A stretch of 64,000 nucleotides of DNA. It comes from Impatiens glandulifera. Lineage: Eukaryota > Streptophyta > Magnoliopsida > Ericales > Balsaminaceae. A program made the translations under genes and the position numbers. Each line of letters begins with the position of its first letter. Position 1 is the stretch's first letter. Below, in pieces: positions 33,881 through 45,995 of this stretch. The notes below the pieces were generated by a model, which was not told the DNA's origin, made no database searches, and was given only the letters and a program-made list of their open reading frames with translations. The stretch is from NCBI RefSeq assembly GCF_907164915.1, contig NC_061863.1:44055382-44119381 (forward strand), read 5' to 3'.

Positions 33881-36734
33881 TTATTAATTATTATAGGCGT
33901 ATATACAATAAATTTTCATGAAACTATCTTTAATTACTATTATAGTGTTCATACAATGAAATTTTAATCAAGTACTTTAGAAAGTTAAGAAGACAAAAGT
34001 GTTAGTAGTTGGCCCTATTATCTCCCACTTTTGTAAACATGTTAATATTAAAAACAACTAGAATTAAAACACAAAGCATTTATTTCATACATGCTATCGA
34101 TTTCTTTGTTCATATAATAATTTAAATACTTTGAAAGAAACAAATTACAATACTAAGATCAAATTAGGGTTATCCTTAATAACATACATTTTTCCGACGA
34201 CAACGAGAGCTTTGTTTCTCTTTGTGAAAGTTGGATTGGGGCTCGAACTTTGTTTCTAATGACAACGAGTAGCATTTTAGTTCGAGCAAGGAAGAAAAAA
34301 TTCGAGCAAGGAAGAAGAAACCCTTTCGCGTTTAGAGAGAGAAATATGGGGATGAGTATTTTCTGAAAATCTTCTGGAGAGGGAAACTCTTATTTTATTT
34401 TTCTCTCTATTCATGTCGGATTCGCTACCTTCTCTCCCCTATGTCAGTTGCTGCCTAAATCATTTCTATATTTTAAATATGTGTTATGATCTAATAGTTA
34501 TAACACATTACTCATTATTGTCGATTTAAGATTTGATTTTTATTCTCGTCTGATTTAAATATTACTTTTTAAACATTTGTTCGGTTTGAGCGGTTTTAGT
34601 GGTTTTGACAAACCGAACTGTTGGGATCGATTTGGTAAAAAAAACTATAATGAATTCAGTTTAGTTAGTTCGATTTGATAACTAATTTGGTTTAAACGGT
34701 TTTGGTTCATTTTGACCGGTTTATTTACACTCTTAAATAAAATGTTTCAAAATATTTTATTTAATAAGAATTTGATAAGAAATTTTTAATAAGTAAGAAT
34801 TTATTAAATACAATAGGTTTTAATAATAAAATGTTGTTTCCCAATGGTTTGATGGAGAATTTGTTTAAAAATCAATATATTATTTTCATAAGTAAATTTT
34901 ATGTGAAAGATTCTAACATCCGAACTACTAATTAATATTTTTTTAGATTATGTGAATTTTGTGAAGAGAAACAATAGTGAGTGAAAAAAATATTAACAAG
35001 AAAGTTGTAGAGGATTAATATATTTTTGAATTGATTCAAAATTTTATAGGTGAGAGAATTTCAAATTAAAAAAATGGCACTATCATTCCCTAACATTTGG
35101 TTGTCAATACTTTTTATTGCTCCCATCCATTTATTTTGGGTAAATTTACAAATTAGCCTCAAATATTAAATATATATTTATTAAAAAGGTTTTAAAATAA
35201 TATATTATAAATATTTCTTTTATTGATTTAAATAGATTAATCATTTATTTAAAAATAATAAATTATATTATAAAAAATCTTTTAAATAATTATTTTTTTA
35301 ACATCATTTGTTACACAATCCCATCCATTAATTTTCACATGTACAACACTTTTGAGGATTAAACAAAAAATTTGACGAAATGTCTCCAATTAGAGGTCAA
35401 ATTTGAAAAATAACACAGAGTTTATATTGTTTGTAAAAATGACATTTAAAGCTGTGAAATGTCCTTATTATCTTTCATCGTCACAAATCTCTTTGTAGTC
35501 CATGATGATTTGATGTAGGTTCGTGACGATCTTTTAAGTTTGTGACGATTTGATATTGTACGATTGTACGACAATTCAGATTCTAATTAAAATTTCATTT
35601 CTCTCCCTACTTATACATTGAAAATGTCATCTCTCGTCGTCTTCGTCTCTCTCTCTAGTTGCTCATCTTCACTGCTGCCTCGACTCATCCATCAAAGCTT
35701 GTTTATCATTCTTTCAAATCTCGTCTTGATTTTTCAGGTGAGTATTATTGTTCATATTCGTCATATTTAGGGTTTAAGGTTTAAGGTTTTAGGGTTCATA
35801 TTCGTCACAGTTGTATATATGAGTTTAGGGTTTAGGGTTTTAAGGTTAATATTCGTCACGATCGTATATATGAGTTTAGGGTTTAGGGTTCAAATTTGTA
35901 TATATGATTTTTTCCGTCAAACCTCCTTGTTATTGGTTTTAAGATTCATATTATTATCTTATATATGAGTTTAGGGTTATAGGGTTATATAGTTCATATT
36001 TGTCACGATTATATAAGGGTTTAGGGTTTTATTCATATTCGTCACGATGTTATATGGGTTTAGGATTCCAACATACTGTTCTTTTTTTAAGATGGCGTCA
36101 ACCAAACCAATCGTTGAGCAGTTTCCTGGTAAGGTTTTATGGAAAAGCAATCTGACAAAAATTGAACAAAGTTTACTATTTTGGATCTTTTTGGAGAAAG
36201 AAGTGGGCAGCAAATTATTCCACCAAATATTAGACCCATAGGCGAATTGTTATTCATATATAAATACATTAGTCTTTAGTCTTCTATGTAACCATATTCT
36301 CTTATTTATACTACACATGGAATAATGTAAAATTACAAGATTAAGAAAACTAGAAAAATTCTCATTTGATACACACGAATAAAATATAAATAAAATAAAT
36401 TTAAATAAAAACATAATAATAATATGTATTCAATGTTTAAAGTTCTTAACAAATCACGAATAATATATTAAAATAGAAAATAGAACACTCTCATTCCACA
36501 TTTTATTCGTTTCGGTAAAACAATTTATCTTGTCACATATCTCATCACATATTTTTTCCGAATAAACCCTTTATCTTGTAACCTTACACTTTCAATTTGG
36601 TCAATTAAATATTTTATTCATATTTTTAACATTTAACATCGTGACCTCACACTTTGGTCAATCAAATATTTGATTCATATATTTTAACCACTTTCAATTG
36701 ATATCGACTTATTAATGCTCGGCAAATTACATCC
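33881..36734. other. AT-rich intergenic DNA, no gene seen
   Basis: Mostly unique-looking AT-rich DNA. At 34575-34730 there are GGTTTT/CGGTTT repeats. Around 35385-35470 the sequence resembles the flank at 9850-9930, with TGACATTT and GTCACAAAT words, so it may be the end of another transposon. No reading frame is convincing. Confidence 0.5.
35765..36065 (+). repeat. Minisatellite with telomere-like TTTAGGG motifs
   Basis: About five degenerate 55-65 bp units, each with GAGTTTAGGGTTTAGGGTTT-like sequence followed by CATATTCGTCACGAT. TTTAGGG is the plant telomere unit, but here it occurs at most two or three times in a row. Confidence 0.7.
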
Positions 36735-36942
36735 CAATCACACTTGGTTAAAGAGTTGTACTTGTTTTCTTGGTTGCAAGTTCGAAACACACATATAAAT
36801 TTTTTATATTATTTTAATCGTTTTAAGTTTATGGACGGGTCAGCCCAAAATACGATTCAAATATTTATTTATTCTCACATATATATCCAAATTAACCACA
36901 ACTCTCGACTTGACAATCCAGACACTTTTAAAATTAAGCATC

Positions 36943-37036
<94 letters not shown>

Positions 37037-37560
37037 TTAGTTACAAATTTGAACTTATATTGTTAAGATGTTCTGTGTTCATAAAATTAAAAAATAACGT
37101 CATATTAGCCTAGTTGGTTAAAAGGTTATACTTGTTTTGTTAGGTTGTTGCAAGTTCGTACATATAGTATTTTTAATATTATTTTTAACTGTTTTAAATT
37201 TATGGGCGGGTCAACCCAAAATTTGACACAAGTATCCATTAAATCACATATATAACCAAATTAACCACAACTCTCGACCCGAAAATCCGAACACTTTTAA
37301 AATTAAGCATCATTATATGTAAATAGATTAGTTAGTTAAAAAGTTGAACTTATATTGTTAAAATGTCTTGCGTTCATCAAATTTGGTATTGAATTTAAAA
37401 TACAAAGTTTTATTAGCCTAGTTGGTTAAATGGTTGTACTTGTTTTGTTAGGTTGAAAGTTCGAAACATACATATAACATTTTTTAATTTTATTTTTAAC
37501 TGTTTTAAGTTTATTAGCGGGTCAACTGAAAATCCGACCCTAGTATCCATTTTCTCTCAC
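36735..37560 (+). repeat. Tandem tRNA-derived SINE-like units
   Basis: Heads near 36745, 37107 and 37412 with TAGCCTAGTTGGTTAAA (A-box-like) and GCAAGTTCGAAAC (B-box-like), each followed by ~200 bp that includes GGGTCAACCCAAAAT and CACTTTTAAAATTAAGCATC. The units are head to tail at about 305 bp, plus an expanded AT tract in the first. Confidence 0.55.
36944..37033. repeat. (AT)n microsatellite, ~90 bp
   Basis: An uninterrupted AT dinucleotide run of about 45 repeats in the tail of the first SINE-like unit. The parallel tails at 6822 and 52808 are shorter or mixed with GATA. Confidence 0.95.
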
Positions 37561-37562
37561 AT

Positions 37563-39112
37563 TGTTGGGTTAAATAAACAAATAAAAGAGAAAATTAATT
37601 AACAAAGAAATAATTAATTAACGTAAAAGAATATGCACAACATAATTTTGATGATATAGTTTGAACAAAACTAAGTTAAGTTATTTGCCGTTGTGCAGGT
37701 ACAGATCTAAAGAAGACTGTCTATTCGGACGTCGTCTAACTCCTTTAGACGTGGTCTAAGGAGTGTGCGTTGTTAGATGCGGTCTAACTCCTTTAAACAT
37801 GGTCTAAAGGGAAGCGCAGTTAGACGCGGTCTAACTCCTTTAAACATGGTCTAAAGGGAAGCGCAGTTAGACGCGGTCTAACTCCTTTAGACGTGGTCTA
37901 AAGAGAAGCATAGTTAGATGCGGTCTAACTCCTTTAGACGTGGTCTAAAGAGAAGCGCAATTAGACGCGATCTAACTCCTTTAGACGTGGTCTAAAGGGA
38001 AGCGCAGATAGACGCGATCTAACTCCTTTAGACGTGGTCTAAAGGGAAGCATAGTTAGACACGGACTAACTCCTTTAGACGTGGTCTAAAGGAAAGCGCA
38101 GTTAAACGCAGTCTAACTCCTTTAGACGTGGTCTAAAGGGAAGCGCAGTTAGACGCGTTCTAACTCCTTTAGACGTGGTCTAAAGGGAAGCACAGTTAGA
38201 TACGTTCTAACTCTTTTAGACGCGGTCTAAAGGAGAAGCGTAGTTAGACGTCGTCTAAGTTGATTAGACGTCCGTAGGAGCGTCTAACTACGTTCTCACT
38301 CAGCTCATATGCAGTTACCGATTTTAATAGTATGACAAGCTAGTTGATCCCAATAAATGAAAGACTGCCACGTACGTGTTGATCATTCAAATTGCCCACG
38401 TTGTATCTCTCTAGTATAAGACAATATTAAATGATAATTGGCGCATTACTTGTCTGGTACGGTCACGATCCCAATGCTCATAGTTTGTTGTACTCTCATA
38501 CTATTAGTGGCCATCCAAAAAAAGGAGGACACGTGTCCACAAAGAAGATTTGACCGGACGACGGACGAACAACCGAATCTAAAGCTAACTTGGTCACTCT
38601 CTCTCTATCCAATCATTGAAGCTCAAGCACAAACTACTCACTGTCTATCTGTGTGATTACTCTATAATTAGTCTACTATTTTTTTGTGTGAAATTTCAGT
38701 ATTGTATATTGAACAGAGGTTGTTCTGTTCAACAGAGAGTTAGCTAAAAGTTCAGAAGTAGGAGGTTGTTATGTCTTGTGGTTTCTAACTAGGTTTGTGT
38801 AGTGTGTTCTATACAAATCAAAACCTTCTAGTGAATATCCTTCCGGTTGTGGAAGAAAGTGTGACGTATGAGTTTTATCTCCGAATATCCATAAAACTCT
38901 TTATGTTCTTTACTTTTTTCCATTTAGATTCGTTCATCTAAAGCTTCAAATCCAACAAACAATTCTGCACTTGAATCCGTTTCAAGAGTTTATGAAGATT
39001 TGTGAAGAATAGAAATAGGTTTTAACTTCTAACAAAGTTAAAACTGAATTGAAGTTTGTAAGTTGTTCACAATAGCCAGACTCCGTCTCTATTGTCAACA
39101 ACGATCCTAATA
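37563..39112 (+). repeat. Copia 5' LTR, ~1550 bp, with TTAGACG array (block copy A')
   Basis: It starts TGTTGGGTTAAAT and ends near CGATCCTAATA, directly before a primer site. It contains an 11-unit palindrome array. Partial 3' LTRs of the same family lie at 3077-4041 and 48464-49062. No target duplication can be checked because the paired 3' LTR is truncated. Confidence 0.8.
37728..38275. repeat. 47 bp TTAGACG palindrome array, ~11 units
   Basis: Each unit has TTAGACGCGGTCTAA, then CTCCTTTAGACGTGGTCTAA, then AGGGAAGCGCAG. So two near-palindromes with different centres alternate. The sister LTRs have only about four or five (3215-3450) and about three or four (48620-48850) units. Confidence 0.9.
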
Positions 39113-39113
39113 A

Positions 39114-39127
39114 GTGGTATAAGAGCC
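39114..39127 (+). promoter_or_regulatory. Degenerate primer binding site
   Basis: GTGGTATAAGAGCC right after the LTR, one base off the Met-tRNA site TGGTATCAGAGCC. Confidence 0.75.
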
Positions 39128-39164
39128 CTGTTTTCTATTCTCAAGCATCATCAGATCTTAAATC

Positions 39165-40940
39165 ATGTCTATGTCTGTCACCAACAAGATTCCTATGTTC
39201 TGTAAGGAAAATTACAACAGATGGAAGGTGAGAGTGCAAACTCATCTATCTGCCATAGATGATGACATGTGGTTTGTCATCACAGATGGTCCAATAAATA
39301 TTGAGAAGCCAAGATGTGAATAGACCAATGAAGATAAGAGTAAGAACAACCTCGACAACATGGCTGAAGACATCATCTACAAGACTATGGATGATAACAT
39401 GTTCAACAAGATCATTTTATGCCCCACTGCAAAAGAAATCTAGGAGAGGCTGACTCAACTGTGTGAGGGCAACGAGCAAACCAAGGAAAACAAACTCATG
39501 GTTTCCACACAGTAGTTCGATAACTTCAAGATGCGTCCTGGAGAGACGATGAATGAGTTCGATGAGAGATTCCGTAAAATCATCACTACTCTATCCACTT
39601 TGGGAAAAATTTACAGCAACAGAGAGGTTGTAATCAAAGTCATGCGTGCTCTGCCCAAAGAGTGGAATATCAAGACGATGGCGATGAGGAAATCTAAAGA
39701 CCTCAACAAGATAGAGCTCTATGATTTGCTAGCCGATCTGAAGGCCTACAAGTTTGAGATAAATTTTAGGAACGAAGAGGGGCATTCCACATCCGTCATC
39801 TCTACCAAGGAACTAGTGACTACTAAGGAGCCACCTGTTGCCACCGTTGTGAAGATTGTTGCCGAGAAGATTAGCAGCGACGCCACGGCTGTCTTCGTGA
39901 AGAAATTCGGAAAATTCATGAAGAAGAGTAATCATAACTCAAGATCTTCAAATAATAACAATGATGATAAGAGTAACTATAAGGCTAATTTGAAGTATTT
40001 TAACTGTGATAAACTAGGATATTTCAAAAAGGAATGTAGGAAGACAAAGCGTGATGACAAGAGAAAAGATGACAAGAAGAACCAGAAGGAGCTTAAGGCT
40101 CTCTTTGTTGCTGATAGCAAGGCCAAGTGGGCCCAAAGCGACTTAGTTCATCATCCAGCGATAGCGATGATGAAGACGTTAACTGCTTCATGGAAGAAGA
40201 AGAATTAGAGTTATTTGACTTCTCCTCTGAAGAGTTCACAAGAGATAAATTAACTGCTACACTTAATGACATGGTCATTGAGTACAAAAAGTTGTCAGAC
40301 TCTTGTAATGAAATGAGAATGAAATATAAAACTGATAACTCTTCTTCATCTCAAACTTCTGAACCAAAAGATTTTGAAATCAAAATGGCTGAGCTCTCAT
40401 ATGAGAATGAGAAGCTCAAGGAAAATTTTCAAACACTATTTTCTGAAAACTAATGTTTGACTTATGTGGTAAGTTTCTGGACGAGGTTTGGAGATGCAGT
40501 CAGACAACAAATAAGTATGCTAAGGCTTGCCATATGCAAATCCGGTTTAAAATTTGACAATGCCAGCCCAGACAAGTCTTGTGAAAAGTTAAACCCAGAG
40601 AAAGACAAAATTAAGACTATAATCTTTGTCAGGGGTAGATTAACTGATAAAGGGAATGATTCAAGCTGTGAGTACTTAACCTTAAAGGATGAGATAATTT
40701 ATATTAAGCCAACTAACAGCTGGCTGAAGCCCAAGAAGGGAGTAGTCAGCAAGTCTGGCAAACTAAAACCTAACAATAAGTTATGGAGTTTTAGACAAAA
40801 ACCATCTTCTAAGGTTAATGGAACAACTGCTAGCAGAAAGACGTCTTCTAAGTCTAAATCATACGCATTGATCACAACCCAACAAGGGGAATCTATCAAG
40901 ATAATTCAAATATGGATTTCCAAAGGACTGATTGACTGAG
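39165..40940 (+). pseudogene. Copia gag, broken (block copy A')
   Basis: The ATG at 39165 (MSMSVTNKIPMFCKENYNRW) opens a UBN2-type Gag. In-frame TAG codons appear near 39322, 39442 and 39513, the open part 39531-40208 contains MRPGETMNEFDERFRKIITT, and a frame change occurs near 40140 before an acidic Ser/Asp/Glu stretch and coiled-coil-like region. The zinc knuckle reads YFNCDKLGYFKKEC: the first Cys and the His are replaced by Tyr, as in copy A. The tail IQIWISKGLID runs into the MULE insertion at 40957. The shared knuckle damage shows it was dead, or non-canonical, before the block duplicated. Confidence 0.85.
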
Positions 40941-40956
40941 GACCTTGGTGAATGTG

Positions 40957-41150
40957 TTTAAATTTGACGAAATGACCCCAAAGATGGGGTTATTTGACCT
41001 GGTAGTCGCTGGTAATTTTAATTGCTTTCGTGGTCACTTATATTTTTTGGACGAAATTACCCTCTTCGCGTAACGCGAAGGGCTTCGCGTTTCGCGAAGT
41101 GAATTATGGTTTAGTATAAATAATCTAATTTTTCATTTTCCTTCATTTCC
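40957..41150. repeat. Left terminal inverted repeat of the 5.5 kb MULE
   Basis: Matches the reverse complement of about 46260-46453 with few differences. It holds the CTTCGCG palindromes near 41063-41100. Confidence 0.85.
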
Positions 41151-41614
41151 TTTCTCTCTCTTCCCTCTCTTCTCTTGTTCTTTCTTTGACAGCGACGACT
41201 ACTACGACGGAGGCGGCGGGGCAGCGATCCACTTCATACATATACATATTTATGTTCTTATTTACATGATATTGATTTCAAACCTAACCTAAATTGATTT
41301 ATGTTTTTATTTACACGATCTTCATTTCAAACCCTAACCCTAAACCTATTTTGCATGTAGGTGAAGGATTCTAAGGATTTGAAGGTTGAAGAAGAGGAGA
41401 AGAAGATCTTCATTTCAAACCTTAACCTAATTCGATTTATGTTCATGTTTCCATTATCTTATCTTCATTTCAAACCCTTCGATTTAACCTGTTCTTATTT
41501 GGTTCATATTGGTTCATATTTGTTTTAATATTCTATGTTAATATATGTCGATGATGATATTTGCAGATAATCTCGTCGATGATCATATGGGTTCCGTTTC
41601 AGGAAAGATTCACT

Positions 41615-43230
41615 ATGTACTTCCCATTTCGCTAAGTGCTTACCGTTTCACTAAGTGCTTACTATTTCGCTAAGTGCTTACCGTTTCTCTAAGTACTTTG
41701 CATTTCGTTAGGTGTCAAGATTTTTTGTTATTTATAGTTAATCATGAACTTCATTTGACAAGGTATCTACATCACTCATGGTTTTGAAGAGAAGTTGTGT
41801 TAGAAAAACAAACCTTCTCTTTTTACATTAATGGAAACATTTAGATTCTTCATAAAAGACCTTTGAAGAAGCTGTCATTGAGCTCCATGTAAGAGAAGAT
41901 GGTTTCACATCTATTTCGTTAGTAATTAAGCTAATGAAATGAATTTTGAAACCATTTTCTCTTACTTGGAGCTCAGTGACGGCTTCTTCAAAAGCCTTTT
42001 ATGAAGAATCTAAATGTTTCCATGTAAAATTATAAGATTTGTTTTTCTAACACAACTTCTCTTCAAAACTATGACGTTGTTGTTGATACCTTGTCAAACG
42101 AGATAGATTACCTATGAAACCAATAAAAAATTTGTACTTCACGTTTTGCTAAGGACTTCGCGTTTCGCTAAGTACTTCGAGCTCCAGGTAAGAGAAGATA
42201 GTTTGAATTCGATTTCATTAGTTATTAACCAAAATATGCTTAATGACTAACGAAATTGAATTCAAACCATCTTCTCTTGCCTGGAGCTCAATCAATGATC
42301 GAAGCATTTGACTTAGTGACTCGCTAAGGACTTAGCTAAGGAAGACAAAGAGGCGCACGTAGGACGCACACACTATACCTTATATTTAAAAAAAATTCAT
42401 TTCTGCATGTGAACATTTCATTTCTTCTATCCCTCACGACTCGTCTCTCTAACCTCTCTTCACTGAACTACTCCCTACCAAGGCCGATCATTTCTGCCCG
42501 TCTTCTCGGTTCTTCTCGTCCGTCATTATTAAACAGGTTTGTTTATTTTTTCGGTTGTTGCTTGTCTTTTTCTAGTTTTTTGTTTATGAGTTTTGGTTTT
42601 TGCATGTTTAGTTTTAGGGTTTTTTCATGTTAAGTTTTAGGGTTTTTGCTTGTCTGTTTCTGGTTTACGGTTTAGGTTTATAGTTTTTGCTCATCTTATG
42701 TTCAATTTAATGTTCTCAATGGGCATATCCCATATTAGGGTTTTTCTAAGTACCTCGAAATTTGCTAAGTATGGAGGCAGAAGATGGCGGTTAGGTTATT
42801 CCATCAAATTATCGAACTTTAGTATTGTAAATTGGTAATTTGATTTGATGTAATGTAAATGTAAATTATCGAACCTTGTTTACAACTTGAAGTAATGAAA
42901 ATTTTTTGTTAAAATATTTGAAGTTGAATTGTAAAATGTATATTCATATATTGAATTTTGCACTTCACGTTTCACTAAGTGCTTCGATGCCCGCACTTGA
43001 AGATAACCTTCAATGTAAAACCGTTGTGTGGAAGAAACCTCAAGTGCATTGGGTGTATTGGGAATTACCTCTATTTATAAAAACACGTGTAACTTTATAA
43101 CTTTAAACTTTAACTTTAAACTTTAACTTTAACTTCGCATTTCGTTAAGTGTTTCACGTTTCGCTATGTACTTCTCATTTCGTTAAGTGCTTACCGTTTC
43201 GCTAAGTGCTTCCCGTTTCGCTAAGGAACA
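41615..43230. repeat. Dispersed TTTCGCTAAGTGCTT repeats and inverted segments inside the MULE
   Basis: Clusters of CGTTTCGCTAAGTGCTTAC-like units lie at 41625-41710, 42135-42180 and 43130-43235, with related words at 45995-46070. Between 41760 and 42300 two inverted segments occur: AGAGAAGATGGTTT with ATTTCGTTAGT and their complements, around AGCTCCATGTAAGAG and its counterpart. No protein is supported, including the small open frames at 42409-42838. Confidence 0.7.
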
Positions 43231-43392
43231 ATACTATGATTAGTATGCCCATGAACTACAACTTATCCCAAACCACATGAATTAACAACATATACTACAA
43301 TTTATCCCAAACCAAACCACCATAATTCAATTCAATTAACAACATATATTACAACTTATCACCATAATAATCTTTCAAGCTAAAGGTTCATA

Positions 43393-45995
43393 CTATTGAG
43401 ATGATGACTCATGATGCTTAGATGATGATGCTCTTGCAGTAGATGGTGCAGACATCACTGCTTTGCATGTTGCCCTATTATGTCCTAGTCCAGCACATGA
43501 GTTGCATCGTCTCGGGACCTTACGGACCTCACCTTGGGAAGACCTACGCTTTGTTTGTGGTCGGCCTTTCTTAACCTTGACATTTGGTTTAAGACACGAG
43601 CGTTGCTTGATATGTTCAGAAACATCCCAATTTTCTTCATCACTATGAGGATAACATGTCTCCGCATATGCATTTATCCAACATTCAGTTGTGTAATACT
43701 TGTGTGCATGGAAAATATAACGATTTATAAATTGGTTAAACAGATTGAACATGTGATCTGAATAATACCTTGAACAGAAGTCATAAGAAACCAAATTCCG
43801 GCTACGGGCAGTAGCCATTGCATGCGTACAAGAAAGACCCGAAACTTCAAATACTCTATAAGTGCAGTTCATGTCTTTCAAATTGACTTTAATATGAGAC
43901 TGATTTTTATGCACATAAAACTCGAATCGGTTAAGCGATTGGACTGTATAGAATTTGGCCTTCTCGAATCCCTCACGTAATAACTTTTCATAATTTGGAG
44001 ATAAAACTTCTTCGTGGTTGGACGTTTTTTCTCTTCTATCGTTAAACCAATGTTGTATTGTGAATCTTAAATACTCATCCATTTCTGAAATGGGATACTT
44101 TCTGGCTTCCCTGCTCCGACTATTGAAACTCTCAACATAATTGCTTGTGAGTTGATTATATCGCTTACCGAGAAAAAATGTTCCACTCCATCTTTGTAAC
44201 CCAATTTCTTCCAAATAGCCAGCAATCTTATGATGTTTAACCTTGATCTTGTCAAAAAAATCGATTAAATTCGTGGATAGTGTACGCTTTAGAAGCCGAA
44301 TCAAACTTCACATGACATTTATCAGTTTTAAATTTGGCCATAATATTCATCTTTATATGATATGTGCACGCACCGTGGTCTGCTTCTGGAAAAACAGCAC
44401 ACAAGGCATTGGCGATGCTTGGGTGTCTATCGAATACGAAAACGAGATCATCAACTAATCCAATTGCGTCTCTCAGTTTTTGCATAAAATAAGTCCAGGA
44501 GTTATTATTCTCTGAATTAACAACGCCGAATGCGACATGATATAATTGCTCATTCACATCCAATGCAATAGCCACCAATAGTTGACCACCCACATTGTGC
44601 TTAAGAAAACTAGCATCAACGCACAATACAGGACGACAAAAGGCCTTGAAACCCATAATTGAGAGGCTAAGGACATGAACATATACTTGAAGTGGTCGAG
44701 CTCGTCTGTCTGGATGTCAGTTATGGTACCTGGATTATACTTCTCCAACATGGAAATGTATGATGGCAATATTCCATAGGATTTCTCTACCGTTCCTCGC
44801 ACCGCTATTAAAACATTTTTGCTTGCCCTCTATGCCTTATTATAAGTCAAAAATATCCCATAAGTTGTCTGTATGTTTTCAATTATTTTCTTAGGCAAGT
44901 GGTTATGATAATGGTCCATGTACTTGCTTTTCACGCACTGCCCAATAACCCATACTGGGTTTGCATTTTTTTCTTTGGCCTCGACAAAACTGAGCATGAG
45001 TGTTGTTGCTCGAATTTCTGGATCTCAAACATCTCAGAAAACTTACTTTTCACAGCACGCAAGCTCCACTTGCATGTCTCATCCAAAAATTTCACATACC
45101 AAAGATGTTTTCTTGACTTCTCCACTTTGAATTAAAAATGATTGGTCATCGCATATTAATATAGACTAAGTTGAAGTTCTTTTTATTTTCAAACAACGCA
45201 CCGACTTCCAATACGGTTTCACTAGTTAATGCCATCGCAAATGAGGGGTCTGGCGGTGATGTGTCTGTCGGGTGTCGGGTCTGTCGATGGTGTACCCATT
45301 GATGATCTTCTTACACTAGATGGTGTACCCATTGATGATCTTCTTGCACTAGATGGTGTACCCATTGATGATCTTCTTGCACTAGTTGGTGTACCCATTG
45401 ATGATCTTTTTGCACTAGTTGGTATAGGTATTGATGCTTTTGCACTAGTATTAACATGCAAGTCCCGAGTAAGTGGGATGTGAGGCAAAGAGTTTTCTCC
45501 GGCTTCATTTTGACTTTCAACAAAGACATCTGAGGGTACAACTTGTGGTACAATTTTTTAAGTAAAATGTGGTGGTAGTATATTTCTTGAGTTGGGTATG
45601 TAAATAGTGATATATTTTCTTTAGTAAATGATGACTTCTCTACTATAGAGACACACAATGGTGAGACGGTTCGACCCAAAATCAAGCATGATAAATATGT
45701 GTTCAAATCTCCATCTTCATCAATAAAATCAGGTTTTGGATTTGTGATATTCGAAATATCATACTTGACTTGCAGCACTATATCGTATGTAGATTTCTGC
45801 ACGTTAAGTCTATCATAGAGTTTATCAACTAATTCAACATAACGAGTACTTTGGGGTAAATTAAATGTTTTGATTGAAGAGGCATCAAAATACAATATTC
45901 CATCAGCATCAAATTTCCACTCTCCATTATAGAAAATGAAAACTTCAGCTGCAATAAAAAACATGATTTGATTTAGAAACGGGAAATGATTAATT
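43393..45995 (-). pseudogene. MuDR-type MULE transposase, frameshifted
   Basis: Reading the minus strand from about 45965: an N-terminal PB1-like domain (AAEVFIFYNGEWKFDADGIL); a Ser/Thr/Pro repeat linker; the MuDR DNA-binding domain (DETCKWSLRAVK, FEQQHSCSVL); the MULE DDE domain with Asp in CVDASFL, Asp in VFDRHPSIANAL and Glu in SNYVESFN; a SWIM region (NCTYRVFEVSGLSCTHAMA); and a CCHC knuckle (CNSCAGLGHNRATC). At least four frame changes separate these parts (near 45300, 44900, 44600 and 44270). The SWIM CxC motif reads C-T-Y, a lost zinc ligand. The 303-codon C-terminal frame (44304-43393) is the longest intact part. The product is not functional. Confidence 0.92.
45285..45430. repeat. 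33 bp tandem repeat in the transposase linker, ~4 units
   Basis: The unit GGTGTACCCATTGATGATCT plus TCTTGCACTAGAT recurs about four times. In the minus-strand frame it encodes SARRSSMGTPS repeats between the PB1-like and MuDR domains. Confidence 0.9.

Noticed and set aside
36744..37113. Open frame with an IYIYIY repeat
   Set aside because: Translation of the (AT)n microsatellite.
42409..42838. Two hydrophobic or basic short frames within the 5.5 kb MULE
   Set aside because: No domain or splice support; surrounded by subterminal repeats.
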